A stretch of 64,000 nt of DNA from Polyangiaceae bacterium (GTDB lineage Bacteria > Myxococcota_A > Polyangia > Polyangiales > Polyangiaceae), in contig JADJXL010000015.1 of NCBI GenBank assembly GCA_016715885.1, positions 310,001-374,000 of the forward strand, read 5' to 3'. Below, piece by piece: positions 1 to 7,493 of the stretch (the first letter of the stretch is position 1; the number at the start of each line of letters is the position of its first letter). Both the position numbers and the translations under genes were made by a program. The notes beneath the pieces were generated by a model. It saw only the letters and a list, made by a program, of their open reading frames with translations, did no database searches and was not told where the DNA came from.

Positions 1-1
1 A

Positions 2-1312
2 CGGCTGCTCGAATTGCTCCACACGGAAGGCAAACCGGTCGTGGGCAAACGTACGGCCGCAACGCCGGAGGAAGTTGCTGCGGTTGCGATCGCGGCCTTC
101 GAAGCGCGAGCAAGCGTGACGCTTGCGCCTGCACAACGCGAAGCCGTCATCGGGGCTGCGCAACACAAGATCCTGGTGATCACGGGAGGTCCTGGCGTCG
201 GCAAGACGACGATCGTCCGCGCCATCCTTTCGGTCTTCGATCGTTCCGGAAAAACCGTGCGACTCGCGGCGCCCACGGGTCGAGCTGCGAAGCGCATGAG
301 CGAAGCGACGGGGCGTGACGCATCGACGCTGCACCGACTGCTCGAATTCGATCCCAAAGAACGCGGATTCCTACGGAATCGTAAGAATCCCATCGAAGGG
401 GACGTGCTCATCGTCGACGAAGCATCGATGATCGACTTGCAGCTATGCGATGCGCTCACGCAAGCCATTGCCGATGACGCGCGCCTCGTGCTCGTGGGCG
501 ATGTCGATCAGCTTCCGTCGATCGGACCAGGAGCGATCTTGCGCGACGTCATTGGTTCGCGGGCGATCCCGACGGTGCAGCTCTCGCAGATCTTCCGCCA
601 AGCGGAAGGCAGTCTCATCGTGCAGAACGCGCATCGCATTCACGATGGTTTGCGCCCGGAAGGTTCGACCTCGAAAAACGGCGAGTTCTTCGTGTTTGTC
701 CGAGAAGATCCGGCCGATGCGGCCGCGACGATCCACGACTTGGTGACCGATCGCATTCCGCGTGGCTTCGGCTTGGATCCCGTACGCGACATCCAAGTTC
801 TCACGCCGATGAACAAGGGACCCGTCGGCACGATCGTGCTGAACGAATCGCTTCAACGCGCGCTCAATCCCACGGGTCCGACGGTCACGCGAGGCGAGAA
901 GACGTTTCGCCTTGGCGACAAAGTCATGCAGCTTCGGAACGACTACGAGCGCGAAGTGTTCAACGGAGACATCGGCAAGATCAGCGCAATCGATGCGGAA
1001 GCGTCGACGATGATGGTCACGTTCGACGGAAAAGACGTCACGTACGAGACGGGCGACCTCGACGATCTGGTGCTCGCGTACGCCACGAGCATCCACAAAA
1101 GTCAGGGTAGTGAATATCCCGCGGTGGTCGTCACGATGATGTCCACGCACTTCGTGATGCTCTCGCGAAACCTGCTGTACACGGCCGTTACGCGTGGAAA
1201 GAAGCTCGTCGTCATCGTCACCGACGGTCGTGCACTGTCGCTTGCGCTCAGCGAGACACGGCGCGAGGAGCGCCTCACGGGGCTCCGGATGCGATTGCAA
1301 TCAGCTCGCTGA
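2..1312 (+). CDS. recD2: RecD2-like ATP-dependent DNA helicase, C-terminal part (5' end outside window)
   Basis: Superfamily 1B helicase of the RecD/TraA group, which unwinds DNA 5' to 3' during repair. The reading frame is open to the left edge, so only the C-terminal part is present. Visible helicase motifs in order: Walker A GGPGVGKTT (about residue 58 counted from base 14), Walker B VLIVDEAS, motif III LVGDVDQLPS, motif IV with IFRQAE, LTPMNKG, the SH3-region/motif V stretch SIHKSQGSEYP and motif VI YTAVTRGKK. The lack of RecB or RecC neighbours and the layout fit RecD2 rather than the RecBCD subunit. The TTG at 14 is not the true start. The family assignment is firm; RecD2 as opposed to another RecD-like helicase is inference. 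Confidence 0.9.
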   Translation, partial: RLLELLHTEGKPVVGKRTAATPEEVAAVAIAAFEARASVTLAPAQREAVIGAAQHKILVITGGPGVGKTTIVRAILSVFDRSGKTVRLAAPTGRAAKRMSEATGRDASTLHRLLEFDPKERGFLRNRKNPIEGDVLIVDEASMIDLQLCDALTQAIADDARLVLVGDVDQLPSIGPGAILRDVIGSRAIPTVQLSQIFRQAEGSLIVQNAHRIHDGLRPEGSTSKNGEFFVFVREDPADAAATIHDLVTDRIPRGFGLDPVRDIQVLTPMNKGPVGTIVLNESLQRALNPTGPTVTRGEKTFRLGDKVMQLRNDYEREVFNGDIGKISAIDAEASTMMVTFDGKDVTYETGDLDDLVLAYATSIHKSQGSEYPAVVVTMMSTHFVMLSRNLLYTAVTRGKKLVVIVTDGRALSLALSETRREERLTGLRMRLQSAR

Positions 1313-1483
1313 CGCGCGCATCCGCTGCGGATCGCGTTGCCCCCCTCGGTACAGCCTGCTAGCCTCCCGGCCCCTCGGAACGAACCATTTTTTCCCGTCC
1401 GATGCCCGACGAACAAGCGTCTCGAACGGCATCAGCAGGCGCATTCACCGCGCGCGGGCGGACAGTCGGTGGCGGAGCAATAC

Positions 1484-2626
1484 ATGTCAGGGACGAACGG
1501 ACAGCAGGGCACAGCAGCAGGGCTTCAGATTTCGGGCGGCGCAGCGATCGTCGCGCCCGTGAGCGCATTCCCGAATGGCGTTCCCGGCAATGCTCTCATC
1601 GTCATCCCGCTGGCGAAGGTCGACGACGAAACCAAGGAGATGCTCGAAAAGGGCCCCACTCTCGTCACGCCTGATCAGATGTGGAAAATGCTCGGCTTCA
1701 ACGGCCCGGCCGTTCAAGTCCAAGACGACCAGGGTCGCCCCATCGCCATCGGCCTCGAAGACTTGCTCGCTGGCCTGGAAAAACACTGGCAAGAGCAACC
1801 CGACGACCTCAATCGCGCGCGCATCTACGCGCAGGAACTGCTCAAGTACAACCGCTTGCAACGCGCCGAGCAGGTCCTCTCCAAGGTCGTCGCCAAGGGC
1901 GGCACGGGCGACGATTGGCTCGCGCTCGGTGTTGCGCAGCTTCAACAGGACAAACTCGACAAGGCCGAAGGCACGCTGAAGGGCGCCCAGAACCTGCTCA
2001 AGGACAACCCCTACCCCGCGCTGCACCTCGCCAAGGTCTACCAGCAGAAGAAAGAGGCTGCGAAAGAGCGCGAGTTCGTCGACAAGGCGATCGCGATCAA
2101 TGTCGGTTGCATCGATGCGTGGGCCTACTTGTTCCAGCACGTGAAGCAACAGGGCGACGAGGACAAGGCCATCGCAGAAATCGAGAAGCTGGCAGCGGAG
2201 AAGAAGAGCGCGGCTCCGTACATCGCTCTGCAAGGGTTTTACGCGAACGACGATGCCACGCGCGATCGCGCCATCGCCTACGCGAAGAAGGGCGTGGAAG
2301 TGGCTCCCGACGACCCGCTCGCGCTGCTCTGCCTGTCGGCGCTCTACGGCCAAAAAGGCGACCTCGAAGCGGTCATCCGGCTGCTGCAGCCGCACGAAGC
2401 CAAGATGAGCCGCGACGTTCGCATTGCGAACAACTACTTCGAGGCCCTTTTCCAATCGCGTCAGATCGAAAAGGTCACCAAGTTGCTCAATGCCCTCGCC
2501 GGATCGCCCAACAAGGAAGTCAAGCAGTTCGCAATCGAACGCTCACGCCTCGTTGCACAGTTCCTGCAGCAACAGCAGCAGCAGCTCATGGGTACGCAAC
2601 AGCAACAGCAGCAGCGTAAAGCGTAG
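1484..2626 (+). CDS. TPR-repeat protein with Gln-rich tail
   Basis: A 380-residue soluble protein built largely of tetratricopeptide-type helix pairs (for example ALGVAQLQQDKLDKAEGTL and further units to about residue 340), which normally serve as protein-protein docking surfaces. The frame is open from 1337, but the ATG at 1484 is preceded by GGAG at 1474-1477 with 6-nt spacing, so I take that start. The N-terminus (residues 1-90) is not a TPR and holds a short hydrophobic, non-signal segment followed by an acidic stretch. The last 20 residues are almost all Gln (CAG/CAA runs), ending QRKA. No enzymatic motif is seen. It follows the helicase after a 170-nt gap on the same strand; no functional link is evident. 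Confidence 0.8.
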   Translation: MSGTNGQQGTAAGLQISGGAAIVAPVSAFPNGVPGNALIVIPLAKVDDETKEMLEKGPTLVTPDQMWKMLGFNGPAVQVQDDQGRPIAIGLEDLLAGLEKHWQEQPDDLNRARIYAQELLKYNRLQRAEQVLSKVVAKGGTGDDWLALGVAQLQQDKLDKAEGTLKGAQNLLKDNPYPALHLAKVYQQKKEAAKEREFVDKAIAINVGCIDAWAYLFQHVKQQGDEDKAIAEIEKLAAEKKSAAPYIALQGFYANDDATRDRAIAYAKKGVEVAPDDPLALLCLSALYGQKGDLEAVIRLLQPHEAKMSRDVRIANNYFEALFQSRQIEKVTKLLNALAGSPNKEVKQFAIERSRLVAQFLQQQQQQLMGTQQQQQQRKA

Positions 2627-2692
2627 CGTTCCAGCCGCACGACACGCCCTTTTCTCCCGCCTCTCAGCGCCGTTTTCCGTCACGAATCACCT

Positions 2693-3160
2693 TTGGAAGC
2701 GCTCGAAAACGCGAGTAGCTTTCAGTTCATGCGCACATGGAAGCCGCGGCAACCGGTGGTGCTCGTCGTCGATGACGACCCCGACATCCTCCGGGTGCTC
2801 GGCATGTGTTTGTCCGCGGAGGGATGTGCCGTGCGCGAGGCTCTTTCGGGCACCGATGCACTTGCGATGCTCGATCGCGTCGACGTCGTCGTGGTGGATC
2901 AGCGCATGCCGGCGATGAACGGCACCGAATTCGTCGCAGCGGCTCGCGCCCAGGGTTATGCGGGCCGCGTGCTCATCATCTCGAGCAGCCGCAGCGCGCG
3001 TACCGATGCGAGCGTGGCGAATGCCGACAGCTTCCTCGCCAAGCCCATCGGTCCTCGCGAGCTCATCTCCGAGGTCGAACGCCTGTTTTTCTTGAACGTA
3101 CCGATGAATCGATTGGCCGATCGCGCATCGAGACCGTCTTCAGTTTCTACGAAGGCGTAA
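2693..3160 (+). CDS. Stand-alone response-regulator receiver domain protein
   Basis: A CheY-like receiver of two-component signalling with no output domain. Counted from the TTG at 2693, the acidic pocket is D27/D28 (VVDDDPD), the phosphoacceptor is D69 (VVVDQRMPAMNG), the conserved hydroxyl residues are at 97-99 (ISSS) and the conserved Lys is K117 (AKPIG). All signature residues are present, so it should be phosphorylatable. The ATG at 2729 is an alternative start and would still keep the whole fold. No histidine kinase lies nearby, so the partner is unknown. The short basic tail after residue 130 has no recognisable domain. Confidence 0.85.
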   Translation: MEALENASSFQFMRTWKPRQPVVLVVDDDPDILRVLGMCLSAEGCAVREALSGTDALAMLDRVDVVVVDQRMPAMNGTEFVAAARAQGYAGRVLIISSSRSARTDASVANADSFLAKPIGPRELISEVERLFFLNVPMNRLADRASRPSSVSTKA

Positions 3161-3163
3161 GAT

Positions 3164-4000
3164 CTACAGCGTTCCCCACGCGCGCTCGATGGCTTCGGCC
3201 ACGCCCGCGTCATCTGCGGAATACGCACGAAGCGCATCCGTCGCGGCTTCTTTCACCGGCGGAGGCGCACTGGCCATGACAAACGATCGCCCCGCGACGT
3301 TGAACATCGGTACGTCATTGAGCCAATCACCCACGGCAACGACGTCCGCGACAGAGCATCCGTGATGCTGCGCGAGCCACGTGATTGCCGTCCCTTTGTT
3401 CGGTCCTGCGCGCCGAATGATCATCGCGTGCGTATCGCCACGTCGATACACGGCGAACCGAATGACGAACGCGGCAGCGCCGAGCTCACCAGTGAGCTCA
3501 TCCGCGGCGCGCTCGACATGATCCTTGTGTCCAATCGCAACGACCGCATGCAGCCCCCGTTCATGCTCCCATGCGGGATGCGACGTCACGCGTTCGACGA
3601 CCGTGACGTTGGGCGACCACGTACGAACGTAGGGCGCCCAAGGTTCGCCCTCGGCGTCGTGGACAATCGCATCCTGGGCAAACACGAAGCTCGCAACACG
3701 ATGCCGCCCGACGATGCGCCGCAAAGCCGTCGCGTGCTCACCCGCGAGCGTTGCGTGAAAGTGCTCGGTGTCGTCTTTGGCGCTGACGATGTGACTGCCG
3801 TCGACGCATGCAATGGGGCCTTCGATACGCGCAGCCGTCGCGGCCTCACGCGAGCCCGAATAGAGACGACCAGTGCAGATGGTCACCGCGACACCTGCGC
3901 TCTGAACTTGCTTGATGGCCCAACGATCTCGCTCGTGAAGCGTGCCATCACGGCGAAGCAGCGTGCCATCGAGGTCGAGCGCGAGGAGCTTGTAGGTCAT
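3164..4000 (-). CDS. Cof-type HAD-superfamily phosphatase
   Basis: A predicted magnesium-dependent phosphohydrolase of the HAD IIB (Cof) group, which dephosphorylates sugar phosphates or cofactor phosphates. The four HAD motifs are visible: DLDGTLLRRDG at the N-terminus (nucleophile Asp), ICTGRLYS (motif II), the Lys of GPNKGTAI (motif III) and VGDWLNDVPMF (motif IV, metal-binding acids). The frame extends upstream to 4075, but the ATG at 4000 places the nucleophile motif about 8 residues from the N-terminus as is normal for the family; 278 residues is a usual length. It lies downstream of the ribosomal operon but beyond that operon's terminator. The substrate cannot be predicted. Confidence 0.88.
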   Translation of the reverse strand: MTYKLLALDLDGTLLRRDGTLHERDRWAIKQVQSAGVAVTICTGRLYSGSREAATAARIEGPIACVDGSHIVSAKDDTEHFHATLAGEHATALRRIVGRHRVASFVFAQDAIVHDAEGEPWAPYVRTWSPNVTVVERVTSHPAWEHERGLHAVVAIGHKDHVERAADELTGELGAAAFVIRFAVYRRGDTHAMIIRRAGPNKGTAITWLAQHHGCSVADVVAVGDWLNDVPMFNVAGRSFVMASAPPPVKEAATDALRAYSADDAGVAEAIERAWGTL

Positions 4001-4038
4001 CGGCCAGTCTCGATGGTGAAGCGCAAACGTGGGATGTG

Positions 4039-4084
4039 CAAAAAACACAGCGGGCGACGAGCCTTTTCGAGGCATCGTCGCCCG
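4039..4084 (-). terminator. Rho-independent terminator of rplU-rpmA
   Basis: On the minus strand, arms 4084-4071 and 4063-4051 form a GC-rich stem of about 13 bp with one bulged base (opposite position 4074) and a 7-nt loop. It is followed after five bases by six T residues (A6 on the plus strand at 4040-4045). It sits about 60 nt past the rpmA stop, so it should end the ribosomal transcript before the HAD gene. Confidence 0.8.
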
Positions 4085-4142
4085 TCATGATGTCGCGGGG
4101 CCCAGTTTGCCGAGACAAACAGAGCATCGCGGGCAAAACGAA

Positions 4143-4397
4143 TCAGGCCGGATAAACCGAAACCTTCTTCGTTTTGTTCGATCGCCATTCGTACTTCACG
4201 ATGCCCGGAATGAGGGCGTAGAGCGTGAAGTCACGGCCGGTTCCAACGTTTTTCCCGGCATGAATGCACGAGCCAACCTGCCGGACGAGAATGGAACCTG
4301 CGGGAACGGTCGTACCTGCGTACACCTTCACGCCGCGCTTTTGCGCATTCGAGTCACGTCCGTTGCGGGATGAGCCGCCGCCTTTTTTATGAGCCAT
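4143..4397 (-). CDS. rpmA: 50S ribosomal protein L27
   Basis: An 84-residue large-subunit ribosomal protein whose N-terminus reaches toward the peptidyl-transferase centre. The sequence begins MAHKKGGGSSRNGRDS and carries the family hallmarks VKVYAG, GSILVRQ and G(K)NVG(T)GRDFTL. The N-terminus follows Met-Ala directly, so there is no cleavable pre-extension of the type found in Firmicutes. It is second gene of the rplU-rpmA operon, 31 nt after the rplU stop, with AGGAGAA just before the ATG. A strong intrinsic terminator follows. Confidence 0.98.
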   Translation of the reverse strand: MAHKKGGGSSRNGRDSNAQKRGVKVYAGTTVPAGSILVRQVGSCIHAGKNVGTGRDFTLYALIPGIVKYEWRSNKTKKVSVYPA

Positions 4398-4428
4398 GGA
4401 TAGATTCTCCTGCTAGCCCGCGCGCTGT

Positions 4429-4737
4429 TTAGGCGCTGATGCCGGTGATCTTGAGTTCGGTGTAGGGCTGACGATGACCCGTCTTGCGGCGGTAGTTCTT
4501 GCGGCGGCGAAACTTGAAGATCACCACCTTCTTGGCGCGATCTTGCGCCATGATTTGCGCCGACACCTGTGCACCAGGAACGGTCGGCCGACCAATCTTC
4601 GTCGACTCTCCGCCGACGAGCAGGACTTCACTGAAGGTGACCGCATCACCGGCTTTTCCGTCGAGCTTTTCGACGCGCAGGATCTGTCCTTCGCTGACCC
4701 GGTACTGCTTGCCGCCCGTCTTGATGACCGCGTACAT
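4429..4737 (-). CDS. rplU: 50S ribosomal protein L21
   Basis: A 102-residue ribosomal protein binding 23S rRNA. It begins MYAVIKTGGKQYRV, the invariant L21 start, and ends with the conserved KKVVIFKFRRRKNYRRKTGHRQPYT-type basic region. The frame continues upstream to 4788, but the ATG at 4737 matches the family start and has AAGGAA eight bases upstream. It is first gene of the rplU-rpmA pair and lies behind a recognisable sigma-70-like promoter at 4798-4825. Confidence 0.98.
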   Translation of the reverse strand: MYAVIKTGGKQYRVSEGQILRVEKLDGKAGDAVTFSEVLLVGGESTKIGRPTVPGAQVSAQIMAQDRAKKVVIFKFRRRKNYRRKTGHRQPYTELKITGISA

Positions 4738-4797
4738 GTTTCGTTTCCTTCGAGATCGCGCTTCTCCGACGACGCCGTCGTGAAACAAGGGAGCGGA

Positions 4798-4825
4798 ATT
4801 ATACGGAGATGTCTCCGCTGCGCAA
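4798..4825 (-). promoter_or_regulatory. Putative sigma-70 promoter of rplU-rpmA
   Basis: Reading the minus strand, a perfect TATAAT (4803-4798) is preceded by a 16-nt spacer and TTGCGC (4825-4820) as a weak -35. The predicted start is near 4790, giving a leader of about 50 nt before rplU. The spacer contains an inverted repeat (4804-4817). Confidence 0.55.
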
Positions 4826-4879
4826 GCAGATCAACACGCCCTTGTTTGAATCGTCCGAATTGCGTCGCCAGAAGCCAAA

Positions 4880-5179
4880 CTACCAGCTTCCGTGCGAACC
4901 GTGGCTGCCATGGCTGCCATGCGAACCATGGCTTCCGTGCGAGCCGTGGCTGCCATGCGAACCGTGACTGCCGTGCGAACCATGCGAACCATGGCTGCCG
5001 TGCGAACCGTGCGAACAGTGCTGCGCCGGAATCACTCCGCCCGCATCATCACCGATCACTCCCGCTCGATCGGCCTGCTCGCTCGCCTTGTTTCCCACCT
5101 CGGTCTCCGTCTTGGAGAGCATGCCACCCGGCTTGCGGGAAAAGCTCGGAAGTCCGCTGTTTACATCGTTTGCCGCCAT
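4880..5179 (-). CDS. hxsA: HxsA-type His-Xaa-Ser repeat precursor peptide
   Basis: A 99-residue peptide, probably the substrate of the radical-SAM enzymes encoded upstream. Residues 1-53 form a hydrophilic leader without signal peptide. From H54 to S98 it consists of 15 consecutive His-Xaa-Ser triplets, Xaa being Cys in the first (HCS) and Gly in the other 14, and it ends in Trp99. Tandem His-Xaa-Ser triplets define the HxsA family of the predicted Hxs peptide-modification system. The start is secure: GGGAGG lies 5 nt before the ATG, the strongest ribosome-binding site of the cluster, fitting a peptide made in excess. It is last in the operon, 51 nt after hxsB. The assignment as a modified peptide is inference; a plain His-rich metal-binding protein is the alternative. 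Confidence 0.8.
   Translation of the reverse strand: MAANDVNSGLPSFSRKPGGMLSKTETEVGNKASEQADRAGVIGDDAGGVIPAQHCSHGSHGSHGSHGSHGSHGSHGSHGSHGSHGSHGSHGSHGSHGSW
4883..5020 (-). repeat. 9-bp tandem repeat encoding (His-Gly-Ser)n
   Basis: About 15 copies of a 9-bp unit with synonymous variation (Ser as AGC/TCG-type and Gly/His third-base changes on the coding strand), so amino-acid identity is kept while the DNA has diverged. It forms the C-terminal part of hxsA. Confidence 0.9.
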
Positions 5180-5203
5180 CGTGGCCTCCCTATTCCCAAG
5201 TCC

Positions 5204-5215
5204 CGTAACGTTACG
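5204..5215. promoter_or_regulatory. 12-bp perfect palindrome between hxsB and hxsA
   Basis: CGTAACGTTACG is a perfect 12-nt palindrome in the 51-nt gap between the maturase and precursor genes. It may be an operator or RNA-processing site, but no function can be read from the sequence. Confidence 0.35.
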
Positions 5216-5230
5216 TCGGAAGCGTCGCCG

Positions 5231-6736
5231 TCACGACGCAGACGAAGCTTGAATGAAGTGCGTTCGTGCGCGGACGGTGGTCCAACGCCTCAGTATTTCC
5301 GTTGTTTTCGGATCGTTTTCCCGCAGTTTGCCAAAGAGAAAATCCTGGATGCCTTTGTGCACCGCACACGTGGTGCTCTCCCGCATCCTACCGAAAATCG
5401 TGCCCTGCGTGCGATAGCTGTGCTCGGGTTGCACGCCGCAATAGGGCGCATAGGCGCAGTTCACGCAGTCGGGCTGCGTGTCCCGAATCGACGCCATCAC
5501 GAGCGCCCGAATCGTCTCGTGCTTCATGAGCGCCCGATAGTTCGACGAAAACACGTCCCCTATCTGAAAGGCCGGATCGCCCGTCTCGTACATCATCCGC
5601 CCTTCGTCGCTCGTGAAGATCTTCCCATCGTAGTTGTACGCAAGCGCCCCGATGCCCGAACCACTCGGCGAACGGATGTCGAGGAAGTTCGGCTCCTCGT
5701 CACCCAAGATCTTCGTGAGGAAAATCGACGCGTAACGCTCGAGAACCTGCTCGCCCTTGCGATTCAAATCGAGGATGTGCTCGACGGCCGTCCGGTAAAA
5801 CTCGTTGTACGCGGACCTGTCGTACTCGACGATCTGCGCGGTTCGTCCAGCGAAACCAAACGGATCCACCGGACGCAGGAAGATCGCGCGACACCCGAGC
5901 GACACGTACGTATCGACGATCTCGCGCGGCAACTTGAGCGCCTCGCGCGTCGTCGTGAGCAGCGCTTCGACATGGTACAGCGTCGGATCGAGGCCGATGT
6001 CGATGTACGCCTTGTTGATGCGCTCGATCCACTTCACCGCTTCGCGATGCGAATTGCCACCCACCAACTTTCGTTGCTTGGTGTGGATGTGCTCGGGCCC
6101 ATCGATGCTCGTGCAAATCTGAACTTTGCGGTCGATGAGGTACGCGAGTTTTTCCTCGTCCATCATCGCCAAGTTCGACACCATCGTGAACTCGAGCTCC
6201 TTGCCGTACGCGCGATTGCGAGCGAGCGCGTATTCGATCATGTGCTTCATGACCGGGAAGTTCACGAGCGGTTCGCCCCCTTGGAACTCGAGCGTCACGG
6301 CAGGCGACGTCGACTGCAGCATCAAGTCGACGACCTTCTCGCCAATCTCCGGCGTCATGTCCGTGTGCACCGCGTCCATGTTCGCGCGGCTCGCATGACA
6401 GTAGACGCACGTCTCGTTGCACCGCAGCGTGACGACGGCGATGTGCAGGTTCGGCCCGTAGTTCAAAAAGCGCTTCTTGTGCGCAATACGTTCCGCCGCC
6501 TTCGCGGCATCGATCGAGTCGCGCAGGAAGTTTTTCGATGCGAGTTTGTCATGGAGCGGCGTTCCCGTTTGGAGCTCGCCACGCGCCAGCGATCGCATCT
6601 CGTCCTTGGTGACGAAAACCCAATCGCCCAAAAAGTTGGAGAGCAAATAGTCTCCGCCGACTTCGCGGAAGCGGAACGGCACGAGCCCGCTCGGGGCCTT
6701 CGCTGCTTGCCCAACTTCGGTGAAGAGCTGCGTCAT
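5231..6736 (-). CDS. hxsB: HxsB-type radical SAM/SPASM peptide maturase
   Basis: A 501-residue radical-SAM enzyme predicted to modify the His-Xaa-Ser peptide. The CxxxCxxC iron-sulfur motif is C106-NET-C110-VY-C113, followed by GGEPL and a conserved radical-SAM core. The C-terminal part has CVNCAYAPYC and a later Cys (TTCAVHKG), a SPASM-like auxiliary-cluster region, though the first SPASM Cys after YDGKIF appears replaced by a non-Cys residue. The frame is open to 6802, but ATG 6736 gives an ATGA overlap with the upstream small gene, typical of this cluster. N-terminal residues 1-100, with FLGDWVFVT and LASKNFL, resemble the HxsB N-terminal segment. The reaction type is unknown. Confidence 0.82.
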   Translation of the reverse strand: MTQLFTEVGQAAKAPSGLVPFRFREVGGDYLLSNFLGDWVFVTKDEMRSLARGELQTGTPLHDKLASKNFLRDSIDAAKAAERIAHKKRFLNYGPNLHIAVVTLRCNETCVYCHASRANMDAVHTDMTPEIGEKVVDLMLQSTSPAVTLEFQGGEPLVNFPVMKHMIEYALARNRAYGKELEFTMVSNLAMMDEEKLAYLIDRKVQICTSIDGPEHIHTKQRKLVGGNSHREAVKWIERINKAYIDIGLDPTLYHVEALLTTTREALKLPREIVDTYVSLGCRAIFLRPVDPFGFAGRTAQIVEYDRSAYNEFYRTAVEHILDLNRKGEQVLERYASIFLTKILGDEEPNFLDIRSPSGSGIGALAYNYDGKIFTSDEGRMMYETGDPAFQIGDVFSSNYRALMKHETIRALVMASIRDTQPDCVNCAYAPYCGVQPEHSYRTQGTIFGRMRESTTCAVHKGIQDFLFGKLRENDPKTTEILRRWTTVRARTHFIQASSAS

Positions 6737-6975
6737 GCCACGCCTCCCCCGCGAGCACGTTCGACCGTGAGTCCGAGCGCGTAGTTGGCGAGCTCGAGGC
6801 ACAGCGTGCGTTCATCGATGCCACCGGACAACGCTTCCGGTTTGGCCGTTACTTTGACCACGTAGTTTCCGCCGTCTCGTTCGAGCTCCGTCTGCGCATG
6901 CGACGCGTACGTCTTGACGGCTTCGTCGATGGCAAAGCCGTCGTAGAGCTCCTGGTGAAAACGAAGCTCGATCAC
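6733..6975 (-). CDS. Short HxsD-like protein (second copy)
   Basis: An 80-residue protein starting at GTG (6975) that overlaps the hxsD stop as GTGA; GGGAGG lies 9 nt upstream. It aligns by eye to the N-terminal half of the neighbouring HxsD: FHQELYDGFAIDEAV matches FDEGLYPRDAIYGAA, followed in both by a beta strand ending VTAKPE or LKAKKPG. The C-terminal part (LCLELANYALGLTVE) has the same helical placement but lacks the basic LLNDYxLRE-like segment. It is therefore probably a shortened HxsD paralogue acting as a partner of the maturase, perhaps in peptide recognition. That role is inference. Confidence 0.7.
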   Translation of the reverse strand: MIELRFHQELYDGFAIDEAVKTYASHAQTELERDGGNYVVKVTAKPEALSGGIDERTLCLELANYALGLTVERARGGGVA

Positions 6976-7460
6976 GATGCTTCGCCTCCCGACGTCTCGG
7001 TATTCGCGGCCGCTTCCCCTTCGCTCTTGGCGTCGCTCGTCTTGCCCTTTTTCTTGTACTTCTCTTCCCAGCTCATCGCGATGCCGAGCGGGTCGTCGAA
7101 CGCGGTCTCTTCACCGATGTCCATCGACAAGAGCTCGTCGAGACCAGGCGGACCCGCTGCTCCACCGAGCGCTCGCGCGGTGATCGTCTCGACAAACTGC
7201 CGGTTGTCTTCGACGATTTTTTGCCGCCACGCTTGTCCAAGCAGCTCGTTCTGGAACTCGCCGGCGAGCGCTTGCGAATCGACGCCGGGCTTTTTGGCTT
7301 TGAGCGACACTTGAATGCGTTTGTCGGCCACGCGGTCGAGATGCACGTAGCAGCGGTCGATGAAGACGTACGCGGCGCCGTAGATCGCATCTCGCGGATA
7401 GAGTCCTTCATCGAACTCGACACGTACCGAGCCTTCTCCCAAGTCAAACGACATGCTCAT
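6972..7460 (-). CDS. hxsD: HxsD-type protein of the His-Xaa-Ser system
   Basis: A 162-residue small cytosolic protein. The N-terminal segment FDEGLYPRDAIYGAAYVF followed by DRCYVHL and a strand ending in LKAKKPG, then FQNELLGQAWRQKIVEDN, fits the HxsD family; the latter is the counterpart of the conserved LLNDYxLRE signature. Unlike typical HxsD proteins of about 100 residues, it has a C-terminal extension of some 50 residues that is highly charged (EEKYKKKGKTSD) and probably disordered. ATG 7460 or ATG 7454 may be the start. It is translationally coupled to the next gene. HxsD is required in these systems by co-occurrence, but its biochemical role is not known to me. Confidence 0.75.
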   Translation of the reverse strand: MSMSFDLGEGSVRVEFDEGLYPRDAIYGAAYVFIDRCYVHLDRVADKRIQVSLKAKKPGVDSQALAGEFQNELLGQAWRQKIVEDNRQFVETITARALGGAAGPPGLDELLSMDIGEETAFDDPLGIAMSWEEKYKKKGKTSDAKSEGEAAANTETSGGEAS

Positions 7461-7493
7461 GCGCTCTTCTGCTCCCGGGTGCGCGGTTGCGCG

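Noticed and set aside
4883..5020. CRISPR array or microsatellite
   Set aside because: The unit is 9 bp without spacers and encodes a conserved peptide triplet with synonymous variation, so it is coding.
4892..6784. 630-residue open frame on the plus strand
   Set aside because: It is the antisense of the hxsB gene; it is Arg/Ala/His-rich with no domain, whereas the minus strand has clear radical-SAM motifs.
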